Shown in pieces: positions 1 through 6,365 of a stretch of 21,699 nt of DNA. The position numbers and the translations under genes were made by a program. The number at the start of each line of letters is the position of its first letter. The stretch's first letter is position 1. This DNA is from Planctomycetota bacterium (GTDB lineage: Bacteria > Planctomycetota > PUPC01). A model generated the notes under the pieces. That model was not told where the DNA came from, ran no database searches, and saw only the letters and a list, made by a program, of their open reading frames with translations. The stretch lies in the NCBI GenBank assembly GCA_003559755.1, contig PWKM01000244.1:1-21699 (forward strand), written 5' to 3'.

Positions 1-954
1 CCCGACGGCACCGCAATTGATGACATGTACATATACCGGTTGGCGCGAGACCGCTTTATGCTTGTCGCAAACGCCGCGAACGCCGAGCGGGACTGGGATT
101 GGATCAACGCGGTCAACTCGCAGGAGGCAGCCATCGACGGCGAACTGCCCGCCAGGCAGATCGAAGCCCCCGTCGAAATCCGTAATCTGCGCGAGGATGG
201 CCTCGTCGGGCTCGCCCTGCAGGGCCCGAAGTCAGCCGCGGTGCTCTGTCGGCTCGCCGCGGATGCCAAGGATCGGTTTGCCATCCCGCGCCTGGAGCAG
301 AATCGCTTCGTCCGAGTCTGGCTGGCCGGGATTGAGTGCTTGCTCGCGGCCACCGGCTACACCGGTGAAGCGGTCGGGTTCGAGGTCTATGTGCATCCGA
401 CACGTTGCGCCGAGCTCTGGGACGCCCTGCTCGAAGCCGGCGAGCCGCTGGGCGTTCGCCCGGCTGGGCTGGCCGCGCGCGATTCGACGCGGACCGAGGC
501 GGGATTTCCGTTGTTCGGGCACGAGCTCGAGGGGCCGTGTCGCCTCTCGATCACCGAGGCGGGCTACGGCTTTATCGCCAGGTTCCACGTCCCATTTTTC
601 ATCGGGCGACGGACTTACATCGACCGCGTAAGAAGTGCAAACCAGAGGGTTATCCGGGTCCGCGGCCAGGGGCGGCGAAGCGTTCGACCGGGGCACGTGG
701 TCATTGACCAGGACGGCGCGCCGATCGGGCGTATTACCAGCTTCGCTTTTTCGCGGCCGGACTTCACCTTCTTCGCTCTCGCCGTCGTCCCTTCAACGCA
801 GGCAATCGAGCCCGGTGACTCGCTCCGCGCGGTTCGCCAGAATGTCGAGCGCTACGAAGCTCCGCCGAAAGAAAACGCAGTGGTCGATATGGATGTGCTC
901 ACCCGGTTCCCCGAGGACGAAGAACGCGCGACCTGGCCCGAACTATACGCCTGA
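1..954 (+). CDS. GcvT-like aminomethyltransferase (folate-binding), 5' end missing
   Basis: The reading frame is open to the left edge, so the gene starts outside the window; the ATG at 25 is internal. The visible part resembles the glycine cleavage T-protein, which moves the aminomethyl carbon of glycine to tetrahydrofolate. The first codons encode a GcvT-like IDD followed by YRL (family pattern: IDD-x-x-x-YRL, with the catalytic Asp). Further on are LQGPKSAAVL, the YTGE-GFE stretch, ARDSTRTEAGFPLFGHEL (close to the family's ARDTLRLEAGMPLYGHEL), and a C-terminal barrel segment with IGRITS. About 317 residues are visible against about 360 for full GcvT. No gcvH or gcvP is in view, so a true glycine cleavage role cannot be told apart from a GcvT/YgfZ-like paralogue. 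The sequence is fairly divergent. Confidence 0.8.
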   Translation, partial: PDGTAIDDMYIYRLARDRFMLVANAANAERDWDWINAVNSQEAAIDGELPARQIEAPVEIRNLREDGLVGLALQGPKSAAVLCRLAADAKDRFAIPRLEQNRFVRVWLAGIECLLAATGYTGEAVGFEVYVHPTRCAELWDALLEAGEPLGVRPAGLAARDSTRTEAGFPLFGHELEGPCRLSITEAGYGFIARFHVPFFIGRRTYIDRVRSANQRVIRVRGQGRRSVRPGHVVIDQDGAPIGRITSFAFSRPDFTFFALAVVPSTQAIEPGDSLRAVRQNVERYEAPPKENAVVDMDVLTRFPEDEERATWPELYA

Positions 955-986
955 GGCGATACTGCTGGTCCGCCCAGGCGTCGCAA

Positions 987-1820
987 TCACATATCACAGG
1001 CGAGGGCCAATACGTGAAACCCTAGGTCGGTGGACGAATCGCCCAACGAGTGTTCGCGGCGGCGTTGCAGGAACATCTTGAAACTGCGGGCGATCGGCTC
1101 AGGCCCGAGCCCGAGCCCCCGAGCCAGCCGCTGCGCCGGCGTCTCTCCAAACTCCGGCGGCTCGAGACAACGTCGAATCGCCTGCCATCCATACCCGCCA
1201 TCCTGGATCAGAAACCAGGTCAGGCCCCACGCTACTCGATAGTCGGTCGTGGTCAGACCGGCGTGTTCGGTAATCGACACGACCCGGAGAACGCGGTCCT
1301 CGATGTCGTTCATGGCGGCGAGCGCATCGAGTACCTCTGCCGGTTCCCCGGGCGGCATCCCCTCCTCCAGGCACTGGGCCAGGCCTTCGTCCAGCCACGG
1401 CATCGGGCGCACGAAATTGGCAGCGATCACCGCGTGGGTCAATTCATGCCGAAGTGAGTCGAGGGCTGGCTTCCCGCCCCGGGATGCCCGGAGAGCGATG
1501 ATGATATTCCCGTCTTCGGTCACAAAACAGGCACCCGTTCGCCTGGCGAAGGCGGGCGAATTGAGGCGGAGGAACCGGCGGAGGTCCCGCCGTCGACCAA
1601 ACACGTAAACTGTGGGCGAGGGTGGTTCGGCGTCGAGCTTTCGGCTCACTTCCACGAGAAACGAGTCGGCCAACTCCGTCAGGCGGCGACCATCGGCGGG
1701 CGGGACATCGGCCTTGAGCGTCACCAGTTCACCATTGAACCGGGTCGACGGCATAGTGGGCGCGCAGCCGACGACGCACAGAACCAGGCAACAGGCGGCC
1801 GCCGGAATAAAACGAGTCAC
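987..1820 (-). CDS. HExxH zinc metallopeptidase-like lipoprotein (peptidase MA / DUF1570-like)
   Basis: A 277-residue predicted lipoprotein. I start it at the GTG at 1820 because this places a short N-terminus (MTRF), a hydrophobic stretch and a lipobox CVVGC with the lipidated Cys at residue 19 directly at the start. The longer open frame to 2198 is low-complexity shadow of the neighbour gene. HELTH at residues 125-129 is an HExxH zinc motif, and WLDEGLAQ at 142-149 supplies the likely third ligand Glu145, as in gluzincin peptidases of the MA type. The C-terminal half is helical, with ATPAQRLARGLG-like patterns. The GTG lies 8 bases after the stop of the upstream gene and has no clear ribosome site, so translation is probably coupled to it. 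Substrate unknown; location inferred as membrane-anchored outside the cytoplasm. Confidence 0.75.
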   Translation of the reverse strand: MTRFIPAAACCLVLCVVGCAPTMPSTRFNGELVTLKADVPPADGRRLTELADSFLVEVSRKLDAEPPSPTVYVFGRRRDLRRFLRLNSPAFARRTGACFVTEDGNIIIALRASRGGKPALDSLRHELTHAVIAANFVRPMPWLDEGLAQCLEEGMPPGEPAEVLDALAAMNDIEDRVLRVVSITEHAGLTTTDYRVAWGLTWFLIQDGGYGWQAIRRCLEPPEFGETPAQRLARGLGLGPEPIARSFKMFLQRRREHSLGDSSTDLGFHVLALACDM

Positions 1821-1828
1821 GTGGTTGA

Positions 1829-2254
1829 TTACCAGACGGGTGGACGTCGTGTGGCAGTCACGATGCGCCGGCGTCGACGGCGACGAGCCGGCCGACGGAG
1901 CCGGGCCTCTTCTTCCGCTGCCGCACGTCGGTCTTGACTGGCGACGACGGCGGTCAGGTTTCGCCCAATCTTCTGTGGGTCCGCTCGTCTCTCGCTGCGA
2001 ATATCCCGGGCAAGGTTCGCGTGGAGCCGTTGGGACGGAGCCCTTCGGCCGGTAATCCGACCGGAAATGGCATCCGGCGCCGCATGCTCGTCCCGCCTGA
2101 CATGGTCCTGAACACGGGCTTGAACCTCTGGACGCGGACGGCTGATTCGCTGGGATGTTGTCTTTTCGTCTCGGCCGAGGCGACCAGCGGCCAGGCAAGC
2201 ATCGGCAGACAGGGTGACAGCCACAACACTCAAGAATAGGATACTCAGTCGCAT
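1829..2254 (-). CDS. Small Arg-rich secreted protein, unknown function
   Basis: A 141-residue protein I do not recognise. The start at 2254 is chosen over the ATG at 2272 because an AGGAGGA ribosome site sits at 2261-2267, six bases before it. The N-terminus MRLSILFLSVVAVTLSADA is a typical signal peptide, probably cut near residue 22-24. The mature part of about 118 residues is strongly basic, with roughly a quarter Arg, including a run of seven Arg near the C-terminus, and no Cys or recognisable domain. It is followed 8 bases later by the HExxH lipoprotein gene, suggesting a two-gene operon. It might bind nucleic acid, polyanionic cell-surface polymer or the neighbouring protein, but nothing in the sequence decides this. 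Confidence 0.6.
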   Translation of the reverse strand: MRLSILFLSVVAVTLSADACLAAGRLGRDEKTTSQRISRPRPEVQARVQDHVRRDEHAAPDAISGRITGRRAPSQRLHANLARDIRSERRADPQKIGRNLTAVVASQDRRAAAEEEARLRRPARRRRRRRIVTATRRPPVW

Positions 2255-2272
2255 AGTTCTTCCTCCTGGCAT

Positions 2273-2302
2273 AGTTTAGTGATAAGCGGTAAGGGATGTC
2301 AA
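2273..2302 (-). promoter_or_regulatory. Possible promoter for the secreted-protein/lipoprotein pair
   Basis: On the minus strand a perfect TTGACA (2297-2302) is followed after 18 bases by TAAACT (2273-2278). The match is tempting, but a start site about seven bases further on would fall inside the ribosome site at 2261-2267, so either the true -10 differs or the site is not used. Low confidence. Confidence 0.25.
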
Positions 2303-2364
2303 GGTCGAATTCAACAAGTTTCGTTCGACTTCAGGTTTCTCGGTATTGGCTGGCCGACCGGCGA

Positions 2365-2397
2365 TTGACTGCAATGGGTGCGAGTTTATCGTAGAAT
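2365..2397 (+). promoter_or_regulatory. Possible promoter for the LarA-like gene
   Basis: TTGACT (2365-2370) and TAGAAT (2392-2397) resemble the -35 and -10 boxes seen elsewhere in this window, and TAGAAT is followed by GG as upstream of the DUF151 gene. The spacer is 21 bases, longer than normal, so the -35 may be wrong. If the -10 is real, transcription would start near 2404 and the GTG at 2432 would be the first usable start. Confidence 0.3.
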
Positions 2398-3721
2398 GGA
2401 CGTTCCGAATTACGGGGTGAGAGGCAGGCAGGTGCAGATATCACTGGGCTACGGCGACCGGCGGATGGCGTTTGACATCCCGGACGACTGTGTAGGACAG
2501 GTCGTCCGCCCGCCGCAGCAGGATAAGGGTCAGCCCGCTCGATTGTCCCTGACAGGAGCCGTCGAACGAGCGAGCGAAGAGGCCGCGGCTGATGTTGACC
2601 AAAGGGACGTGCTGGTGCTTCTTGCAGACGGCACCCGCGATCAGCCGAACCGGGCCGGGCTGTCTGCACTGGCACAGGTACTGCGACCGGCCCGGTCGAT
2701 AAGAGTCCTGATTGCCAGCGGGACACACCGGGCGGACACTCCCGACAACCGCCGCATCCTGGAGATGATCGATGAGGTGTGCCGCCGGGAGCGTCTGCCG
2801 CTGGTGGACGCAGGAGCCCACGACTGCCGGTCGAGCCCCCTGGTTGATCTGGGCCGGACGAGCTTCGGAGTCGAGGTCGTCCTCAATCGATGGATCGAGT
2901 CGGCCGACGTCATCTGCATCGTGTCGGAGATGAAGCCACATTACTTCGCCGGATACTCGAACCCCGCCAAGTTCCTTCTTCCCGGACTGGCTCGGTACGA
3001 AACCGTCGAGCAGGACCACGCATTGACGCTTGAGCCGGGCGCGGCCGCCTGCCGGCACCCGCTGCACCCGGATCGATCTCGAAGGGATAACCCCGTCGCT
3101 CGTAATCAGTTGGAGGCCGCCCGGATTGTGGCAGACTCCCGGCCAGTCTATGCCCTCGCCTCGGTCGGCGATGGCGGAAAAACCCGCTGGGCCAGATTCG
3201 GCCCCCTGGAGCAAGTGGTGGCTGAGGGCATAAGGCAGGTCGACGCCGCCTTGACCGTGGCCGTGGACCGACCGTACCGCAGGGCGGTCATCAGTTGTGG
3301 CGGATATCCGCACGACGAGACCCTCTATACTGCCCAGCGATCACTGGAGTTGACGAAGGAAAGTGTGGCCGACGGGGCCGAGGTCTTGTGGCTGGTTGAA
3401 TGCCGGAACGGTGTGGCAACGTCCGAGCGGACGGCCGCCAATTTCTTTGCCCCGCTGAAAGACGATGCCGCTGCCTATGCAAGGGCCATCCGAGCGAAAT
3501 ATGTCATGTTCGGCCACAAGGCCGTCCTGTTCCACGAGATGCTGCTGCGCCTTACCGCCCTGTACGCGACGACCGCCCTGCCCCCTTCCACTCTCGACGG
3601 GACCGGGTTGATCGCCTGCCCCGACCCTGCGGGACTGGTATCGCGCTGGACTCGTGAGGGCGAACCGATCCTGTTTGTTGACAGCGCAAACAAGTTGGCA
3701 ATCACCGTAGCTGCGACGTGA
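2378..3721 (+). CDS. LarA-family nickel-dependent 2-hydroxyacid racemase/epimerase
   Basis: A 447-residue protein of the lactate racemase LarA family, which uses a nickel-pincer nucleotide cofactor covalently bound to a Lys. Residues matching Lactobacillus LarA are visible: Asp84 and Arg87 in DGTRDQP (Asp72/Arg75), His117 in SGTHR (His108), His188 in KPHYFAGYS (His174), Lys198 ten residues on (cofactor Lys184), and His214 sixteen later (His200). In the GGYP region, positions I align with Gln295 and Lys298 are Thr318 and Arg321, so substrate choice may differ from lactate. Numbering uses the GTG at 2378; GTG 2432 has an AG-rich site (GAGAGGCAGGCAG) just before it and matches the family's N-terminus better (QISLGYGDRR), so it may be the true start. 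No larB, larC or larE is in the window. Cytoplasmic. Confidence 0.85.
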   Translation: MRVYRRMDVPNYGVRGRQVQISLGYGDRRMAFDIPDDCVGQVVRPPQQDKGQPARLSLTGAVERASEEAAADVDQRDVLVLLADGTRDQPNRAGLSALAQVLRPARSIRVLIASGTHRADTPDNRRILEMIDEVCRRERLPLVDAGAHDCRSSPLVDLGRTSFGVEVVLNRWIESADVICIVSEMKPHYFAGYSNPAKFLLPGLARYETVEQDHALTLEPGAAACRHPLHPDRSRRDNPVARNQLEAARIVADSRPVYALASVGDGGKTRWARFGPLEQVVAEGIRQVDAALTVAVDRPYRRAVISCGGYPHDETLYTAQRSLELTKESVADGAEVLWLVECRNGVATSERTAANFFAPLKDDAAAYARAIRAKYVMFGHKAVLFHEMLLRLTALYATTALPPSTLDGTGLIACPDPAGLVSRWTREGEPILFVDSANKLAITVAAT

Positions 3722-3785
3722 GTCTCCCTCCCGCTGCCGCCGTGGATCGCGAAACTCCTTCAAGGGAAATCCGCAGACGAGCAAG

Positions 3786-3813
3786 TTGACATTGGCGCCC
3801 CGAAAACTAGAAT
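3786..3813 (+). promoter_or_regulatory. Promoter of the DUF151 gene
   Basis: TTGACA (3786-3791), a 16-base spacer, then TAGAAT (3808-3813). Both boxes are near the sigma70 consensus. Transcription would start near 3820, leaving a leader of about 34 bases before the ATG at 3854. Confidence 0.65.
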
Positions 3814-3853
3814 GGCTGTTAGGTGGTAATGATAATCCGATTGGGGAAGACCA

Positions 3854-4288
3854 ATGGTCGAAATGGAACTGGCGAGAATCCTGATCACCGAGACGAGCGA
3901 CTATCAGGTGATCTGGCTCCGCGAAAAACAAGGCACCCGGATATTCCCCATCCTGATCGGGATTGTCGAGGCAGCCGCAATCGATCGTAAAATTCGCGAC
4001 ATCCCCACCCGCAGACCGCTGACTCACGACCTCCTCTCGAACGTCATCACCGAACTGGGGGCCCGGCTCGACCGCATCATCGTCAGCGGCTTGCGGAACA
4101 ACACCTTCTACGCAAAGCTCATCCTCCAGGTGAACGGGGAATCCGTTGAGGTCGATTCCCGCCCGTCCGACGCCGTGGCACTCGCTGTTCGCCTGGAAGC
4201 TCCCATCTTCGTCGAGGACGAGGTGCTCGAGCACGTTGGCAAGGAGCCCGGCGAATCCGCCGGCGATGACGACTCGACTATTGTTTGA
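3854..4288 (+). CDS. Bifunctional nuclease family protein (BFN, DUF151)
   Basis: A 144-residue protein that covers the whole DUF151 domain. Family hallmarks are visible: VIWLREKQGTRIFPILIG near residues 19-36, the RPLTHDLLSNVI segment, and SRPSDAVALAVRLEAPIFV near 108-126, which is the most conserved block of the family. Members of this family have been reported as nucleases with DNase and RNase activity, and some planctomycete and actinobacterial relatives are simply annotated as of unknown role. A G-rich ribosome site (GGGGAA) lies before the ATG. The tail GDDDSTIV is acidic. It has its own promoter and the next gene has another, so it is probably transcribed alone. Confidence 0.9.
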   Translation: MVEMELARILITETSDYQVIWLREKQGTRIFPILIGIVEAAAIDRKIRDIPTRRPLTHDLLSNVITELGARLDRIIVSGLRNNTFYAKLILQVNGESVEVDSRPSDAVALAVRLEAPIFVEDEVLEHVGKEPGESAGDDDSTIV

Positions 4289-4375
4289 CCCCCCTGCCCC
4301 ACCCGCCAAGCGGCTTCAATCCCCGGCAATATTACAGTCGGAAGCGTGCGGACGGCGGCCTCGACGCCGCTGTGC

Positions 4376-4404
4376 TTGCAATGAAACCGAAGCGGGCATA
4401 GAAT
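4376..4404 (+). promoter_or_regulatory. Promoter of the 2-oxoacid dehydrogenase/KAS III operon
   Basis: TTGCAA (4376-4381), a 17-base spacer and TAGAAT (4399-4404). The predicted start is near 4411, only about nine bases before the ATG at 4420, but about 36 before the alternative GTG at 4447. Confidence 0.6.
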
Positions 4405-4419
4405 CATAATCTGAACCGA

Positions 4420-5373
4420 ATGCACCCGGCGGCTCTGGAGCGGCTTGTGGCCATATGCGCTAAGATCGACACCTACGAACAGATGTACCTCATCCGCGCA
4501 TTCGAGGAACGCATCGCCGAACTGTTTAGCCGGGGAGAACTGTTCGGGACCACTCATCCCTGCATCGGCCAGGAAGCCACAGCGGTCGGCGTGGTGACCA
4601 CACTCGAACCGACCGACGTAGTGACCAGTACCCACCGCGGCCACGGGCATTTCCTCGCCTGGACAGGCGACGTCCAGGGCCTCATGGCCGAGATCATGGG
4701 CCGGGCGACCGGGGTGTGTGCCGGGCGCGGCGGCTCCCAGCACCTCTATGCCGAGAACTTCTACACAAACGGGATCACCGGCGGAATGGGGGCGGTGGGG
4801 ACCGGCATGGCATTGGCCGAGAAGCAGCGGGCGTCCGGTAACATCGTTTGTTCGTTCATCGGCGACGGGGCACTCGCCCAGGGTATCCTGCACGAGGCGA
4901 TGAACATGGCCTCTCTGTGGGACGCCCCGATCCTCTATGCGCTCGAAAACAATCTCTACGCGATGAGCACCCACGTGCGGGATACGCTGGCCGGCGGAAT
5001 CGTCCCGAGGGCAGGCGCCCTGGCCATCGAATCGGCGACCGTCGAGTCCGACGATGTGTTTGATGTCATTGCAGCGGCTGAGCAAGCCGTCGAGTACGTG
5101 CGCGAGAACAGCCGCCCCTATCTGCTCGAACTGCGAACCTACCGATTCTGCGGCCACAGTATCAACGACGAACGGGCCTATCGGACCCGGGAAGAGGAAG
5201 ACGAGTGGCAGAGACGCGACCCGCTTGCTCGGCTGGCGGGGGCTCTCGCCGAGACCGAACGGCGGGCGATCGAAGGGCGTTGCCGGGCGCGGATCGAGCG
5301 GGCCATCGCCGCCGCCAGAAACGCACCGGTCCAGGACCTGGGTGATATCGGGAAGGGGTTATGGAAAAGCTGA
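4420..5373 (+). CDS. Thiamine-diphosphate 2-oxoacid dehydrogenase E1, alpha subunit
   Basis: A 317-residue E1 alpha of the pyruvate/acetoin dehydrogenase type. With E1 beta it decarboxylates a 2-oxoacid using thiamine diphosphate and reductively acylates a lipoyl domain. Visible motifs: RAFEERI near residue 27, HRGHGHFLAW, GRGGSQHLY, and the ThDP/Mg motif GDG at 148-150 followed by ENN at 176-178. The C-terminal YRTREEEDEW stretch matches the family's substrate-side loop. The ATG at 4420 has no ribosome site; the in-frame GTG at 4447 is preceded by GGAG with six bases between, so the protein may really start there (MAICAKIDTYEQ). It overlaps the E1 beta gene by 13 bases, indicating tight coupling. 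The substrate (pyruvate or branched-chain oxoacid) cannot be read from the sequence. Confidence 0.93.
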   Translation: MHPAALERLVAICAKIDTYEQMYLIRAFEERIAELFSRGELFGTTHPCIGQEATAVGVVTTLEPTDVVTSTHRGHGHFLAWTGDVQGLMAEIMGRATGVCAGRGGSQHLYAENFYTNGITGGMGAVGTGMALAEKQRASGNIVCSFIGDGALAQGILHEAMNMASLWDAPILYALENNLYAMSTHVRDTLAGGIVPRAGALAIESATVESDDVFDVIAAAEQAVEYVRENSRPYLLELRTYRFCGHSINDERAYRTREEEDEWQRRDPLARLAGALAETERRAIEGRCRARIERAIAAARNAPVQDLGDIGKGLWKS

Positions 5374-6365
5374 CCGTCGGGCGGGCGATTGCAGCCGGGC
5401 TCCGCAAAAAGCTGGCCGACGATCCCACGGTGTATCTCCTCGGAGAAGACATCTGCGATCCCTACGGAGGGGCATTCCGGATAACCCGCGGTCTGTCCTC
5501 GGAATTTCCCGGACGCCTGATAAACGCCCCGATAAGCGAAGCGGGGGTGGTGGGCGTGGCGACCGGGATGGCTCTGCGCGGCCTGCGACCCGTCGTCGAG
5601 ATGATGTTCGGCGACTTCATCGCCCTCGCAGCCGACCAACTCATCAACCACGCCGCCAAGTTCAGTTGGATGTACAACGGGGCCGTCTCCGTCCCCCTGG
5701 TCGTCCGGGCGCCGATGGGCGGGCGGCGCGGCTACGGCCCCACCCACAGCCAGTCATTGGAGCGGATGCTGCTCTCGACCCCCGGGCTCCGCATCGTCGC
5801 CCCCACGCCTCGCCACGATGCAGCGGCCCTGATCGGGGCGGCGATCGACGACTCCAACCCGGTGGTTTTTATCGAAGGCAAACTGCTCTATGCCGCGGAG
5901 CAGGCCACGGTCAGCGAGCACTACGACATCGCCCACACTCACCCGCCATATCCGGCTGCCGTCCTGAATAACGCGGCGGGCGAGCAGCCGAACGTAACCG
6001 TGGTGACCTACGGCCCGATGCTCCCGGTCGTTGAGGAGGCGATGACCGCCGCATTTAACGAGGACGAGGTGGCCTGCGAGATTCTGGCCCCATCGGAAAT
6101 CGGCCCGCTGGACACCGCTCTGATCGGCGAGTCGGTCGCCCGTACCGGTCGGCTCATCGTGGCTGAAGAAGGCCCTCGGTCCTGGGGCTGGGCGGCCGAG
6201 GTGGTGGCCCGCGTCGTCGAACGATGGGGCGACCGGCTTGTGGCCAGACCCGTCCGTGTCGCCGGGCGGGACCTGCCGCTGCCCACCGCCCGGCCACTCG
6301 AAGACCACGTCCTGCCCGGCGTGGAAACCGTCAGAGGAGCAGTCGAGAAAGTGATGCTGCAATGA
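5361..6365 (+). CDS. Thiamine-diphosphate 2-oxoacid dehydrogenase E1, beta subunit
   Basis: A 334-residue E1 beta, of normal length. It carries GEDICDPYGGAF near residue 30, PISEAGVVGVATGMALRG, PVVEMMFGDF, the THSQSLE stretch and the C-terminal VAEEGPRSWGWAAEVV. It pairs with the alpha subunit to form the heterotetramer that holds thiamine diphosphate at the interface. The start ATG is preceded by a good GGAAGGGG ribosome site inside the end of the alpha gene. Its stop overlaps the next gene's start in ATGA, so the third protein should be made in step with the E1 subunits. This is strong contextual evidence that the fused lipoyl-KAS III protein is the acyl acceptor of this E1. Confidence 0.93.
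   Translation: MEKLTVGRAIAAGLRKKLADDPTVYLLGEDICDPYGGAFRITRGLSSEFPGRLINAPISEAGVVGVATGMALRGLRPVVEMMFGDFIALAADQLINHAAKFSWMYNGAVSVPLVVRAPMGGRRGYGPTHSQSLERMLLSTPGLRIVAPTPRHDAAALIGAAIDDSNPVVFIEGKLLYAAEQATVSEHYDIAHTHPPYPAAVLNNAAGEQPNVTVVTYGPMLPVVEEAMTAAFNEDEVACEILAPSEIGPLDTALIGESVARTGRLIVAEEGPRSWGWAAEVVARVVERWGDRLVARPVRVAGRDLPLPTARPLEDHVLPGVETVRGAVEKVMLQ

Noticed and set aside
945..962. Small CGCC/GGCG stem around the end of the GcvT-like gene as a terminator
   Set aside because: Four pairs only, with the stop codon as the loop, and no T tract.
4108..5157. A 349-residue minus-strand frame over the DUF151 and E1 alpha genes
   Set aside because: Shadow of two well-identified plus-strand genes; no signal or motif.
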